Origin: Ramlibacter paludis
GTDB taxonomy: Bacteria; Pseudomonadota; Gammaproteobacteria; Burkholderiales; Burkholderiaceae_C
Reading direction: 5' to 3'
DNA length: 64,000 nt
Assembly (NCBI RefSeq): GCF_022012305.1
Contig: NZ_JAKLTM010000007.1
Coordinates: forward strand, 124,001-188,000
The first letter of the stretch is position 1; each line of letters opens with the position of its first letter. Of this stretch, positions 26,304-33,730 are shown piece by piece. Made by a program: the position numbers and the translations under genes. A model generated the notes under the pieces. It did no database searches. It was not told the origin of the DNA and worked only from the letters and a program-made list of their open reading frames with translations.

Positions 26304-27380
26304 TCAGCCGCGGCCGAGTTCCGGCATCAGCGGCGCCGGCATCGTCTTGTCCATCACCAGCGGCGCCGGCGCCGTGCGGTCGTACTGGCCGGCGGCCGCG
26401 CCGCGCAAGGCCGCAGTGAACGCGGTCGGGTCCAGCTCCGACAGGAAAACGCTTCCCGCGGTGCCGGGGGTGGAATCCTCCACCGGCCGGCGCGCGCTGC
26501 TGCTTTCGGCGCGGCGGGGATTGGCGGTGATCGAACCCACCACGTACAGCGCAGCCAGGCACCGGGCGAGGGGTTCCTGCGCCAGGCCGGTGGCCTGCTG
26601 CAGCTGTTCGAAATCCAGTCCGGGCTGCGCCACCAGCTCGCGCAGCAGCAGCAGGTGGACGTCGCGCAGCTGCCGCTGCGGCAGCTTGGGCGGACGCCGG
26701 AAGTACAAGGGCTGCTGGCGGTAATGCGGCGGCAGCAGGTCACGCGTGGTGCGCAAGGCGTATTGCCACATCAGCTGCGACACGCTGGAGCGCGGGAAGC
26801 CGGCGGGAATCTTGACCGCGCCATGGTCGCGGATGCACCAGCTGGCATCGGCCAGGTCGGTTGCGCCCACGCCGGGCGCCACGGCGGCACCCAGCCGCAG
26901 GTCCACGACGGCCAGCAGGTCCGAGCCACGCAGGACCTCCCAGGATCCGGAGGACAAGGCCGGCTGCTGCTCCGCCAGGTTCGACGCCAGGCAGAACTGG
27001 GAGAGCATGTTCTGCAGCCAGTTGGCGAACTGGTTCAGCACGGCCACCGACTGCTGCAGGTTGGCGGCGTCGAAGGTGACGGCCGGCTGGAAGCCTTCGG
27101 TGCTCAGGGGCAAGGTGAAGCCCACCGGCCGGTCGACGTCGGCCAGCGCCAGCTGCACCGAGCGGCCCGACGGCACGCCCGGCTGCACGCGCAGGATCGC
27201 GCCGGGCAGCACCATGGTGCGGCTGCCTTCCAGCCACCACGCGTCGGCGTCCGGAAAGCTCGCGATCTGCCATTCCGCGCGCGCGGACCTGGCCAGCCGA
27301 ATCACTTCGGCCGCCGCCCTCTGTTGTGCCTCGCTGAACCCCGCCAGTCCCAAGCGGAGTACAGGTACCTCGATCGTCAT
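26304..27380 (-). CDS. Conserved protein of unknown function, possible C-terminal winged helix
   Basis: This 358-residue soluble protein belongs to no family I recognise. The ATG at 27380 is chosen because GCAAGAGGGACAC precedes it. The N-terminal half is a mixed alpha/beta region (LRLGLAGFSEAQQRAA start, a Trp-rich ADAWWLEG segment). The C-terminal part contains LLLRELVAQPGLDFEQLQ followed by TGLAQEPLARCLAALYVVGS, which reads like a winged-helix hairpin. A low-complexity Ala/Pro tail follows. It is transcribed in the same direction as aroG, 96 nt downstream of it, with a possible operator in the gap. It is convergent with mpl, 3 nt away. Confidence 0.75.
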   Translation of the reverse strand: MTIEVPVLRLGLAGFSEAQQRAAAEVIRLARSARAEWQIASFPDADAWWLEGSRTMVLPGAILRVQPGVPSGRSVQLALADVDRPVGFTLPLSTEGFQPAVTFDAANLQQSVAVLNQFANWLQNMLSQFCLASNLAEQQPALSSGSWEVLRGSDLLAVVDLRLGAAVAPGVGATDLADASWCIRDHGAVKIPAGFPRSSVSQLMWQYALRTTRDLLPPHYRQQPLYFRRPPKLPQRQLRDVHLLLLRELVAQPGLDFEQLQQATGLAQEPLARCLAALYVVGSITANPRRAESSSARRPVEDSTPGTAGSVFLSELDPTAFTAALRGAAAGQYDRTAPAPLVMDKTMPAPLMPELGRG

Positions 27381-27432
27381 GTGTCCCTCTTGCCGGCACT
27401 TGGCCAGTGGACGCATGTTAGGACGAGTGTTT

Positions 27433-27454
27433 CAGGTTGTAAATACAGGTTACA
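27433..27454 (-). promoter_or_regulatory. Repeated CAGGTT / TGTAA-TTACA site upstream of the 358-residue unknown gene
   Basis: The 96-nt gap between aroG and the unknown gene holds two direct CAGGTT hexamers 13 bp apart (27433 and 27446). They overlap a 17-bp inverted repeat TGTAA-N7-TTACA (27438-27454). Base composition is far more AT-rich than the neighbouring genes. This looks like a regulator site or promoter, but no regulator can be named. Confidence 0.45.
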
Positions 27455-27476
27455 GAATTAGGAACGGGAAAAAGTC

Positions 27477-28598
27477 TCAATTGCGCCTTGCGTGAACGGC
27501 TTGCGACAGTGACTCCAGCACGGCCAGCGACTCGTTCCAGCCGATGCAGCCGTCAGTAATACTCTTGCCGTACTCCAGGGCCTTCGGATCGTCCGCGCCG
27601 GGGGTGAATTTCTGGGCGCCCGCTTGCAGGTGGCTTTCCACCATCACGCCGAAGACCCGGCGTGAGCCGGCCGCGATCTGGCCGGCGATGTCGCGCGCCA
27701 CGTCCACCTGCCGCTCCGGCTTCTTGGCGCTGTTGGCATGGCTGCAATCGACCATCAGCTTGGCCGTGAGTTTGGACGCCTCCAGTTCGCGGCAGGCGGC
27801 CTCCACGCTGTTCGCGTCGTAGTTGGGTTCCTTGCCGCCACGCAGGATCACGTGGCAGTCGCGGTTGCCGTTGGTCTGCACGATCGCGACCTGGCCGTTC
27901 TTGTGCACCGACAGGAAGTGGTGCGGACGCGCCGCCGCCTGGATGGCATCGGTGGCGATCCGGATGTTGCCGTCGGTGCCGTTCTTGAAGCCGATGGGCG
28001 CCGACAGCCCCGAGGCCAGTTCGCGGTGCACCTGGCTTTCGGTCGTGCGCGCACCGATGGCGCCCCAGGAGATCAGGTCGCCGATGTACTGCGGCGAGAT
28101 CACGTCGAGGAACTCGCTGCCGGCCGGCAGCCCGAGCCGGTTGATCTCGATCAGCAGCTGGCGCGCGATGCGCAGGCCCTCGTCGATGCGGTAGCTCTCG
28201 TCCAGGTAGGGGTCGTTGATCAGGCCCTTCCAGCCGACCGTGGTGCGCGGCTTCTCGAAGTACACGCGCATCACGATCTCCAGCGTGCCGGCGTACTGGT
28301 CCCTGGCTTCCTTCAGCTTGCGCGCATAGGCCAGCGCCGCGTCCGGGTCGTGGATGGAGCACGGCCCGATCACCACCAGCAGCCGGTCGTCCGTGCCGGC
28401 CATGATGTCGTGGATCGCCCCGCGCGTGCGGCTGATCAGCGCCTCGACCGGCGTGCCGCGGATGGGGAAGAAGCGGATCAGGTGTTCGGGAGGCGGAAGC
28501 ACGGTGATGTCCTTGATGCGTTCGTCGTCGGTCTGGCTCGTTTTGTCGACGGGGTGCGGATACCAGGCATCGGTGGCGGCGGTGGCTTTGGCGGTCAT
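27477..28598 (-). CDS. aroG: 3-deoxy-7-phosphoheptulonate (DAHP) synthase, type I
   Basis: DAHP synthase condenses phosphoenolpyruvate and erythrose-4-phosphate, the first step of the shikimate pathway. The 373-residue product has the class I alpha pattern: LVVIGPCSIHDPDAAL near residue 70, MRVYFEKPRTTVGWKGL, the GARTTESQVHRELASGL segment, and the metal-binding region KLMVDCSHANSAKKPERQ. The ATG at 28598 (MTAKATAATDAW) is preferred over a TTG at 28628 because the latter would start inside the attenuator's T-run. The gene sits behind a Phe-rich leader peptide and an intrinsic terminator, so its transcription is probably controlled by aromatic aminoacyl-tRNA supply. Which amino acid feedback-inhibits the enzyme is not decided by the sequence. 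Confidence 0.95.
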   Translation of the reverse strand: MTAKATAATDAWYPHPVDKTSQTDDERIKDITVLPPPEHLIRFFPIRGTPVEALISRTRGAIHDIMAGTDDRLLVVIGPCSIHDPDAALAYARKLKEARDQYAGTLEIVMRVYFEKPRTTVGWKGLINDPYLDESYRIDEGLRIARQLLIEINRLGLPAGSEFLDVISPQYIGDLISWGAIGARTTESQVHRELASGLSAPIGFKNGTDGNIRIATDAIQAAARPHHFLSVHKNGQVAIVQTNGNRDCHVILRGGKEPNYDANSVEAACRELEASKLTAKLMVDCSHANSAKKPERQVDVARDIAGQIAAGSRRVFGVMVESHLQAGAQKFTPGADDPKALEYGKSITDGCIGWNESLAVLESLSQAVHARRN

Positions 28599-28626
28599 GA
28601 CGGCTTCCGGGTGAAGTGGCAGGGGC

Positions 28627-28655
28627 AAAAAAAAACCGCCGGGGTTACCGGCGGT
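28627..28655 (-). terminator. aroG attenuator terminator
   Basis: On the minus strand, ACCGCCGG (28655-28648) pairs with CCGGCGGT (28642-28635) across a 5-nt loop and runs straight into nine T residues (28635-28627). This is a textbook intrinsic terminator, but it lies upstream of aroG, between the leader peptide and the aroG start. That placement marks it as an attenuator rather than an end-of-gene signal. Confidence 0.92.
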
Positions 28656-28691
28656 TGTTGGAGGGTCTGTTTGCGTTTCTTGCGGGTACGC

Positions 28692-28763
28692 TCAGATCTC
28701 TCTTCCGCCGGGGGCGCAGGAGAACCAAAAGTAGCCAAAAAAGAAACCGCGAACGGGACGCAT
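28692..28763 (-). CDS. Aromatic-amino-acid-rich leader peptide of aroG
   Basis: This 24-codon ORF (23 residues) is too short for automatic gene finding. After MRPVRG it encodes FFFGYFWF (five Phe, one Tyr, one Trp in eight codons), then SCAPGGREI and TGA. The codons for APGG include CCGGCGG (28711-28705), which duplicates the 3' arm of the downstream terminator and can pair with its 5' arm as an antiterminator. A ribosome stalled at the Phe codons leaves that segment free. A ribosome at the stop codon covers it. The arrangement is that of pheA/trp-type transcription attenuation. No strong ribosome-binding site is visible before the ATG. Confidence 0.85.
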   Translation of the reverse strand: MRPVRGFFFGYFWFSCAPGGREI

Positions 28764-28770
28764 GGATGCC

Positions 28771-28799
28771 AATCTATCACAGTTGGTGCGGCGCACCAA
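28771..28799 (-). promoter_or_regulatory. Putative aroG promoter with overlapping inverted repeat
   Basis: On the minus strand, TTGGTG (28799-28794) and TAGATT (28776-28771) are 17 bp apart and fit sigma-70 hexamers. The -35 element lies inside a perfect inverted repeat TTGGTGC-N3-GCACCAA (28783-28799). Transcription would begin about 28764, almost at the leader-peptide ATG (28763), implying a near-leaderless start. A promoter further upstream inside the neighbouring gene cannot be excluded. Confidence 0.5.
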
Positions 28800-28817
28800 G
28801 AATCGCGTGCGGCTGTC

Positions 28818-29381
28818 TCAGAGCCGCAACTTGTGCCACCACTGCAGGGCGCGCTCGCGCTGCGGCTCGTCGAGCCCGCCGAGAGCGGACGCTTCCTCGC
28901 CCTGGTCGTCTTCGAGCCAGCGCTCGTACATGTCGATCAGCAGCATCCCCTCGCCCAGGGTACGCCAGGCCACCAGGGCGAAATCTTCCGGGGTGACGGT
29001 GAGGCGGTCGCCCCAGGGCTCGACATCCAGCAGCCACTGGCCGATCAGCACGCGGAAGTTGTTCAGGGCGTTCAGGTAGCCGGCGTATTCATAGAGCCCG
29101 CGCCAGCTGAGCCCCAGGTTCACCACGAAGTTGCGGTGGTCGCGCAGCACGGTCAGCATGTCCATCAGCGCGGGTGCGACGGCGTCGCGGCGGCGGTCGC
29201 GCCGCAGGCCCGAGATCACCGACTCCACCCGCGCGGCGAGCTCGGTCATGCTCTCGGAAAAGATGCGGCTGTCCTCGTCGGCCACCGCCTGGCGCAGGAA
29301 GTTGCTCAAGCCGTCGAACGTGTTGATGCTCGGCAGGTTGGTCAGCGGATCGATCGGCAGGCGCGAGGGAATGGTGTCCAT
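28818..29381 (-). CDS. Conserved protein of unknown function
   Basis: This 187-residue, mostly helical, acidic soluble protein matches no family I can name. Recognisable stretches are DPLTNLPSINTFDGLSNFLR near the start, a basic helix (SGLRRDRRRDAVAP), and WRGLYEYAGYLNALNNFRVL in the middle. There is no signal peptide or metal-binding cluster. It lies between tldD and the aroG leader on the minus strand, 104 nt downstream of tldD. The aroG promoter lies just past its stop codon. Confidence 0.75.
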   Translation of the reverse strand: MDTIPSRLPIDPLTNLPSINTFDGLSNFLRQAVADEDSRIFSESMTELAARVESVISGLRRDRRRDAVAPALMDMLTVLRDHRNFVVNLGLSWRGLYEYAGYLNALNNFRVLIGQWLLDVEPWGDRLTVTPEDFALVAWRTLGEGMLLIDMYERWLEDDQGEEASALGGLDEPQRERALQWWHKLRL

Positions 29382-29485
29382 GGAGGCGCAAGTATTACCG
29401 CCACGGCTGAGCCTGGATAGGGCCGCCCCCTAGGGCAAGCCCTTGCGAGCGTGAACTGCGCCCGCTTTCGCCGGCTGGCGACGCC

Positions 29486-30946
29486 TCAGGCCGTGCCGCC
29501 GACGGTCAGGCCGTCGATGCGCAGCGTCGGCTGGCCGACGCCCACCGGCACGCTCTGGCCTTCCTTGCCGCAGGTGCCCACGCCGGTGTCGAGCTTCATG
29601 TCGTTGCCGATCATGCTCACGCGCGTCAGCGCATCGGGGCCGTTGCCGACGATGGTGCCGCCCTTCACCGGGTACTGGATCTTGCCGTTCTCCACCCAGT
29701 AGGCTTCGCTCGCCGAGAACACGAACTTGCCCGAGGTTATGTCGACCTGGCCGCCGCCGAAGTTGGTGGCGTACAGGCCCTTCTTGATGCTGGCCACGAT
29801 CTCCTGCGGATCCTTGTCGCCGCCCAGCATGTAGGTGTTGGTCATGCGCGGCATCGGGATGTGCGCATAGCTCTCGCGCCGGCCGTTGCCGGTGGGCTTG
29901 ACGCCCATCAGGCGCGCATTCATCGAGTCCTGGATGTAGCCGCGCAGGATGCCGTCCTCGATCAGCACGTTGCGCTGGCTCGGGTTGCCTTCGTCGTCGA
30001 CGTTCAGCGAGCCGCGGCGGTCTTCGATGGTGCCGTCGTCCAGCACGGTCACGCCCTTGGCCGCCACCCGCTTGCCCACCTTGCCGGAGAAGGCGCTGGA
30101 GCCCTTGCGGTTGAAGTCGCCTTCCAGGCCGTGGCCCACCGCTTCGTGCAGCAGGATGCCGGGCCAGCCCGGGCCGAGCACCACGGTCATCTCGCCGGCC
30201 GGGGCCGGGCGCGCTTCCAGGTTGGTCAGCGCCGCCTTGACGGCGTCGTCGACGTAGCTTTGCAGCTGCTCGTCGCTGAAGTAGGCCAGGCCGAAGCGGC
30301 CGCCGCCGCCGCCGGAACCCATCTCGCGGCGGCCGTTCTGTTCGGCGATCACGGTCACCGACAGGCGCACCAGCGGCCGCACGTCGGCCGCCATCGTGCC
30401 GTCGGCGCGCGCGACCAGCACCACGTCGTATTCGCTGGCGAGGCCCGCCATCACCTGCTGCACACGCGGGTCCTTGGCGCGGGCCATGCCTTCGACGCGG
30501 CCCAGCAGTTCGACTTTCGCCGTGCTGTCGAGGGTGGCGATGGGGTCCACACCCTGGTACAGCGAGCGGCTGCCGGCCACGCGCGGAGCCGTCACCTTCA
30601 CCTTGCCGCCCTTCGCCGCCGACGCGATGGTCCGCACCGTGCGCGCCGCATCCAGCAGCGAGGCTTGCGAGATGTCGTCGGAATAGGCAAAGGCCGTCTT
30701 CTCGCCGCTCACCGCGCGCACGCCCACGCCCTGGTCGATGCTGAAGCTGCCGGTCTTGACGATGCCCTCTTCCAGGCTCCAGCCTTCGCTGCGCGTGTAC
30801 TGGAAGTAGAGGTCGGCGTCGTCCACCTTGTGCGCCCGGATCTCGGCCAGCGCCTGCGTCAGGTGGCTCTCGTCGAGTCCGAAGGGTTCGAGCAGGAGCG
30901 ACCTGGCGATGGCCAGGCGCTCGATCGTGGGTTCGCGGGAAATCAT
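29486..30946 (-). CDS. tldD: Metalloprotease TldD
   Basis: TldD pairs with TldE/PmbA to form a cytoplasmic metalloprotease that degrades unfolded peptides and, in some species, matures microcins or clears antitoxins. The 486-residue product has the zinc site HEAVGHGLEGDFNRKG near residue 262, preceded by VVLGPGWPGILL, and a glycine-rich C-terminal barrel ending GLTVGG. Length matches the family. Its ATG overlaps the stop of the upstream dehydrogenase (ATGA). The partner pmbA is not in this window. Confidence 0.95.
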   Translation of the reverse strand: MISREPTIERLAIARSLLLEPFGLDESHLTQALAEIRAHKVDDADLYFQYTRSEGWSLEEGIVKTGSFSIDQGVGVRAVSGEKTAFAYSDDISQASLLDAARTVRTIASAAKGGKVKVTAPRVAGSRSLYQGVDPIATLDSTAKVELLGRVEGMARAKDPRVQQVMAGLASEYDVVLVARADGTMAADVRPLVRLSVTVIAEQNGRREMGSGGGGGRFGLAYFSDEQLQSYVDDAVKAALTNLEARPAPAGEMTVVLGPGWPGILLHEAVGHGLEGDFNRKGSSAFSGKVGKRVAAKGVTVLDDGTIEDRRGSLNVDDEGNPSQRNVLIEDGILRGYIQDSMNARLMGVKPTGNGRRESYAHIPMPRMTNTYMLGGDKDPQEIVASIKKGLYATNFGGGQVDITSGKFVFSASEAYWVENGKIQYPVKGGTIVGNGPDALTRVSMIGNDMKLDTGVGTCGKEGQSVPVGVGQPTLRIDGLTVGGTA

Positions 30947-31833
30947 CGGCCCATTGTAGGCCGCGGGTCGGAAAGCAGCTGGAACAGGGCCGCATCGTCC
31001 AGGTCGCGCAGGCCGGCTTGCACGGCGCGCTCGAAGACGGCGTGCGCGGCCGGGCCGAGCGGGCCCTCGAAACCGGCCGCGCGGGCCGCTTCCAGGGCCA
31101 GGCGCGTGTCCTTGTGCAGCAGGCTCACATGGGCGCGCGGCGCGTAGTCGCCGGCAATGGCGCGCCGAAGGCGGTCGCTGCCGATCCAGCTCTGGCCGCT
31201 GGACTGCTCGATGACGTCCAGCGTGCGGTCCAGGTCCAGCCCCAGGCGCTGGGCCAGTGCCATCACTTCGGCGGCGCCGGCGAGGTTGATGCCCGCCAGC
31301 AGGTTGTTGACCAGCTTGGTGCGGCCGCCGTCACCCGGCCGCGGGCCGACCCGGAACACCTTGTGGCTCAGCGTTTCGATCAATGCGCGCTGCTCCCCGA
31401 AGGCAGCGTCGCTGCAAGCCACCATCAGGCTCATGCTGCCGTCGCGGGCGCGCGCGGGGCCGCCGGACATGGGGGCATCGATCGCCGCCAGGCCTTGCGC
31501 CGCCAGTCGGGCCGCGAACCGTTCGACGTCCTGCGGCGCGATCGTCGGGCACAGCAGGACCGCGGCGCCGGCCGGCAAGGCGCCCGCCGCTCCTTGCGCC
31601 CCGAACAGCACTTCGTCGACCTGCGCCGCATCGACCACGCACACGATCAAGGCCTGCGCATCGCGCGCCGCGTCCGCAGGCGTCGCGGCGCTACGGGCGC
31701 CTTGCGCCACCAACGCGTCTACGCGCGCGGCGACGAGGTCGCAGGCCTGCACCTGCCAGCCGCATTCCAGCAGCCGCGCCGCCATGGCGCCGCCCATGTT
31801 GCCGACGCCGATGCAGCCGACGGTGCCCGCCAT
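30943..31833 (-). CDS. NAD(P)-dependent oxidoreductase of the 3-hydroxyisobutyrate dehydrogenase family
   Basis: This is a beta-hydroxyacid dehydrogenase, 296 residues. The cofactor loop GVGNMGGAMA is near residue 9. The substrate motif DAPMSGGPARARDGSM varies the usual DAPVSGG, and the catalytic Lys lies in GGRTKLVNNLLAGIN. The final segment LLHKDTRLALEAA fits this superfamily, especially the L-threonate/2-hydroxy-3-oxopropionate branch. The physiological acid is unknown. It overlaps tldD by 4 nt and lies 4 nt after rodA, so the three are probably co-transcribed, although no shared pathway is obvious. Confidence 0.9.
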   Translation of the reverse strand: MAGTVGCIGVGNMGGAMAARLLECGWQVQACDLVAARVDALVAQGARSAATPADAARDAQALIVCVVDAAQVDEVLFGAQGAAGALPAGAAVLLCPTIAPQDVERFAARLAAQGLAAIDAPMSGGPARARDGSMSLMVACSDAAFGEQRALIETLSHKVFRVGPRPGDGGRTKLVNNLLAGINLAGAAEVMALAQRLGLDLDRTLDVIEQSSGQSWIGSDRLRRAIAGDYAPRAHVSLLHKDTRLALEAARAAGFEGPLGPAAHAVFERAVQAGLRDLDDAALFQLLSDPRPTMGR

Positions 31834-31837
31834 GGCG

Positions 31838-32992
31838 CTAGCTCTGCACCAGGCGCTTGGACTTGGCGATCGACATCAGGATGCCCAGCCCCAGCCCCAG
31901 CGTCACCATCGCGGTGCCGCCATAGCTGATGAAGGGCAGCGGCACGCCCACCACCGGCAGGATGCCGCTCACCATGCCCATGTTCACGAAGGCATAGGTG
32001 AAGAAGATCATCGTGATCGCCCCGGCCAGCAGGCGCGAGAACAGCGTCGATGCCTCCAGCGCGATGGCCAGTCCGCGCAGCACCAGGAACAGGAAGCTGA
32101 TGATCAGGAAGATGTTGCCCACCAGGCCGAACTCTTCCGAATAGGCGGCGAAGATGAAGTCGGTGGTGCGTTCCGGGATGAACTCCAGGTGCGTCTGCGT
32201 CCCTTGCATGAAGCCCTTGCCCAGCAGGCCGCCGGAGCCGATGGCGATCATGCCCTGGATGATGTGGAAGCCCTTGCCGAGCGGATCCTTCGAAGGGTCC
32301 AGCAAGGTGCAGATGCGCTGCTGCTGGTAGTCGTGCAGGATCGGCCAGCGGAATCCGTCGGCGCACAAATGGCCTTCGAAGCCGACCACCAGGCCGACCA
32401 CCACCAGCCCCAGCACCACCGGCGGGATGATCAGCTTCCACGACAGGCCGGCGAAGAAGATCACCGACATGCCGGCGGTCAGCACCAGCACCGAGGTGCC
32501 CAGGTCCGGCTGCTTCATGATCAGGCCGACGGGAAGCGCCAGCAGCAGGCCCGCCACGACGAAGTCCAGCGCGCGCAACTGGCCCTCGCGTTTCTGGAAC
32601 CACCAGGCCAGCATCAGCGGCATGGCGATCTTCAGGATCTCGCTGGGCTGGATCACCACGCCCACGTTCACCCAGCGCTTGGCGCCCTTCTTGGTGATGC
32701 CGAACACGGCCACCGCCACCAGCAGCGCCACCCCCGCGATGTAGAGGGGCACCGCGAAGCTCGCGAGCCGCTGCGGCGGCACCTGCGCCACCACGAACAT
32801 GATGGCGCCGGCCAGCAGCATGTTGCGGCCGTGGTCGATGAAGCGGGTGCCATGGTCGAAGCCGGACGAGTACATCGTCAGCATGCCGGCACACGCCAGC
32901 AGGAAGACCGCGAAGGCCAGCGGGCCATCGAAGCCCTGGAGCATGGGCGCCATGCGCTGGCGGAGATTGGGTTTGTCGAAGACTGCGGCCAT
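31838..32992 (-). CDS. rodA: Rod-shape SEDS glycosyltransferase RodA
   Basis: RodA is the SEDS-family peptidoglycan polymerase of the elongasome, working with a class B PBP in the inner membrane. The 384-residue protein has about ten membrane helices. Family marks are GAKRWVNVGVVIQPSEILKIA, KQPDLGTS with the catalytic Asp, and the C-terminal PLPFISYGGTAM. FtsW at 53509-54732 is the divisome paralogue. In many relatives rodA follows mreBCD and mrdA; here no mrd/mre gene is adjacent, and it heads a minus-strand set with the dehydrogenase and tldD. It is divergent from the response regulator. Confidence 0.95.
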   Translation of the reverse strand: MAAVFDKPNLRQRMAPMLQGFDGPLAFAVFLLACAGMLTMYSSGFDHGTRFIDHGRNMLLAGAIMFVVAQVPPQRLASFAVPLYIAGVALLVAVAVFGITKKGAKRWVNVGVVIQPSEILKIAMPLMLAWWFQKREGQLRALDFVVAGLLLALPVGLIMKQPDLGTSVLVLTAGMSVIFFAGLSWKLIIPPVVLGLVVVGLVVGFEGHLCADGFRWPILHDYQQQRICTLLDPSKDPLGKGFHIIQGMIAIGSGGLLGKGFMQGTQTHLEFIPERTTDFIFAAYSEEFGLVGNIFLIISFLFLVLRGLAIALEASTLFSRLLAGAITMIFFTYAFVNMGMVSGILPVVGVPLPFISYGGTAMVTLGLGLGILMSIAKSKRLVQS

Positions 32993-33063
32993 GGCAAATT
33001 ATCGCCCTCCTCCAAATGGCCGTTCGCTTTAGCTCCGGCCGCACTGCTACCATGGCCCCGCCC

Positions 33064-33726
33064 ATGAACATCTTCGTCGTCGACGACCACCCCCTGTACC
33101 GCCGCGGCGTGGCCTACACGCTGCAGAGCTCGGGGCAGGACATCCACGTGGACGAGTTCCCGGTGGTCGACGCGGCGCTGGCCCGGATGGACGAGGGCCA
33201 GCAGGCCGACCTGATGATCCTGGACCTGCAGATGCCCGGCTACAGCGGCATCGACTCGCTCAACGCCGTACGGGCGCGCCGGCCGGAAGTGCCGGTGCTG
33301 GTGTTGTCGGCCAACGACGACCCCTCGGTCGTCCGCGACTGCATCGACCGCGGCGCCTTCGGCTTCGTGCCCAAGTCGGCGTCCAGCGAGCAGTTCAACG
33401 CCGCGCTGGCCCTGGTGCTGTCCGGCGGCGTCTACCTGCCGGCCACCAGCCTGAGCGTGGGCAAGCCGGCCAGCAAGGCGCAGCAGGACGCCTGGTCGCG
33501 TCTCGGGGCCCGCCTGACCGAGCGCCAGCGCCAGGTGCTGGTCGGCATCGTGCAAGGCAAACCCAACAAGGTGATCGCGCGCGACCTCGGCCTGTCCGAC
33601 ACCACCGTCAAGTCGCACGTGGCGCACATCCTCGACGCCCTGGTGGTCTCCAACCGCACCGAGGCCGTCTATGCCCTCGCGCGTGCCGGCCTGAGCCTGC
33701 GCGACCTGGAGACGGCCGCGCCCTAG
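33064..33726 (+). CDS. LuxR/NarL-family response regulator
   Basis: This is a two-component response regulator, 220 residues. The receiver domain starts MNIFVVDDHPLYRRGV, with the acidic pair and the phosphoacceptor Asp in LMILDLQMPGYSGI near residue 54. A LuxR-type helix-turn-helix lies near residues 155-205 (LTERQRQVLVGIVQGKPNKV, then DTTVKSHVAHIL). The ATG at 33064 begins the first strand; a longer frame from 33016 adds no domain. Its stop is 4 bp from the stop of the convergent histidine kinase, its likely partner. Confidence 0.92.
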   Translation: MNIFVVDDHPLYRRGVAYTLQSSGQDIHVDEFPVVDAALARMDEGQQADLMILDLQMPGYSGIDSLNAVRARRPEVPVLVLSANDDPSVVRDCIDRGAFGFVPKSASSEQFNAALALVLSGGVYLPATSLSVGKPASKAQQDAWSRLGARLTERQRQVLVGIVQGKPNKVIARDLGLSDTTVKSHVAHILDALVVSNRTEAVYALARAGLSLRDLETAAP

Positions 33727-33730
33727 CGGC

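Noticed and set aside
33016..33063. Earlier start for the response regulator
   Set aside because: It adds no part of the receiver fold; the strand MNIFVVDD begins at 33064.
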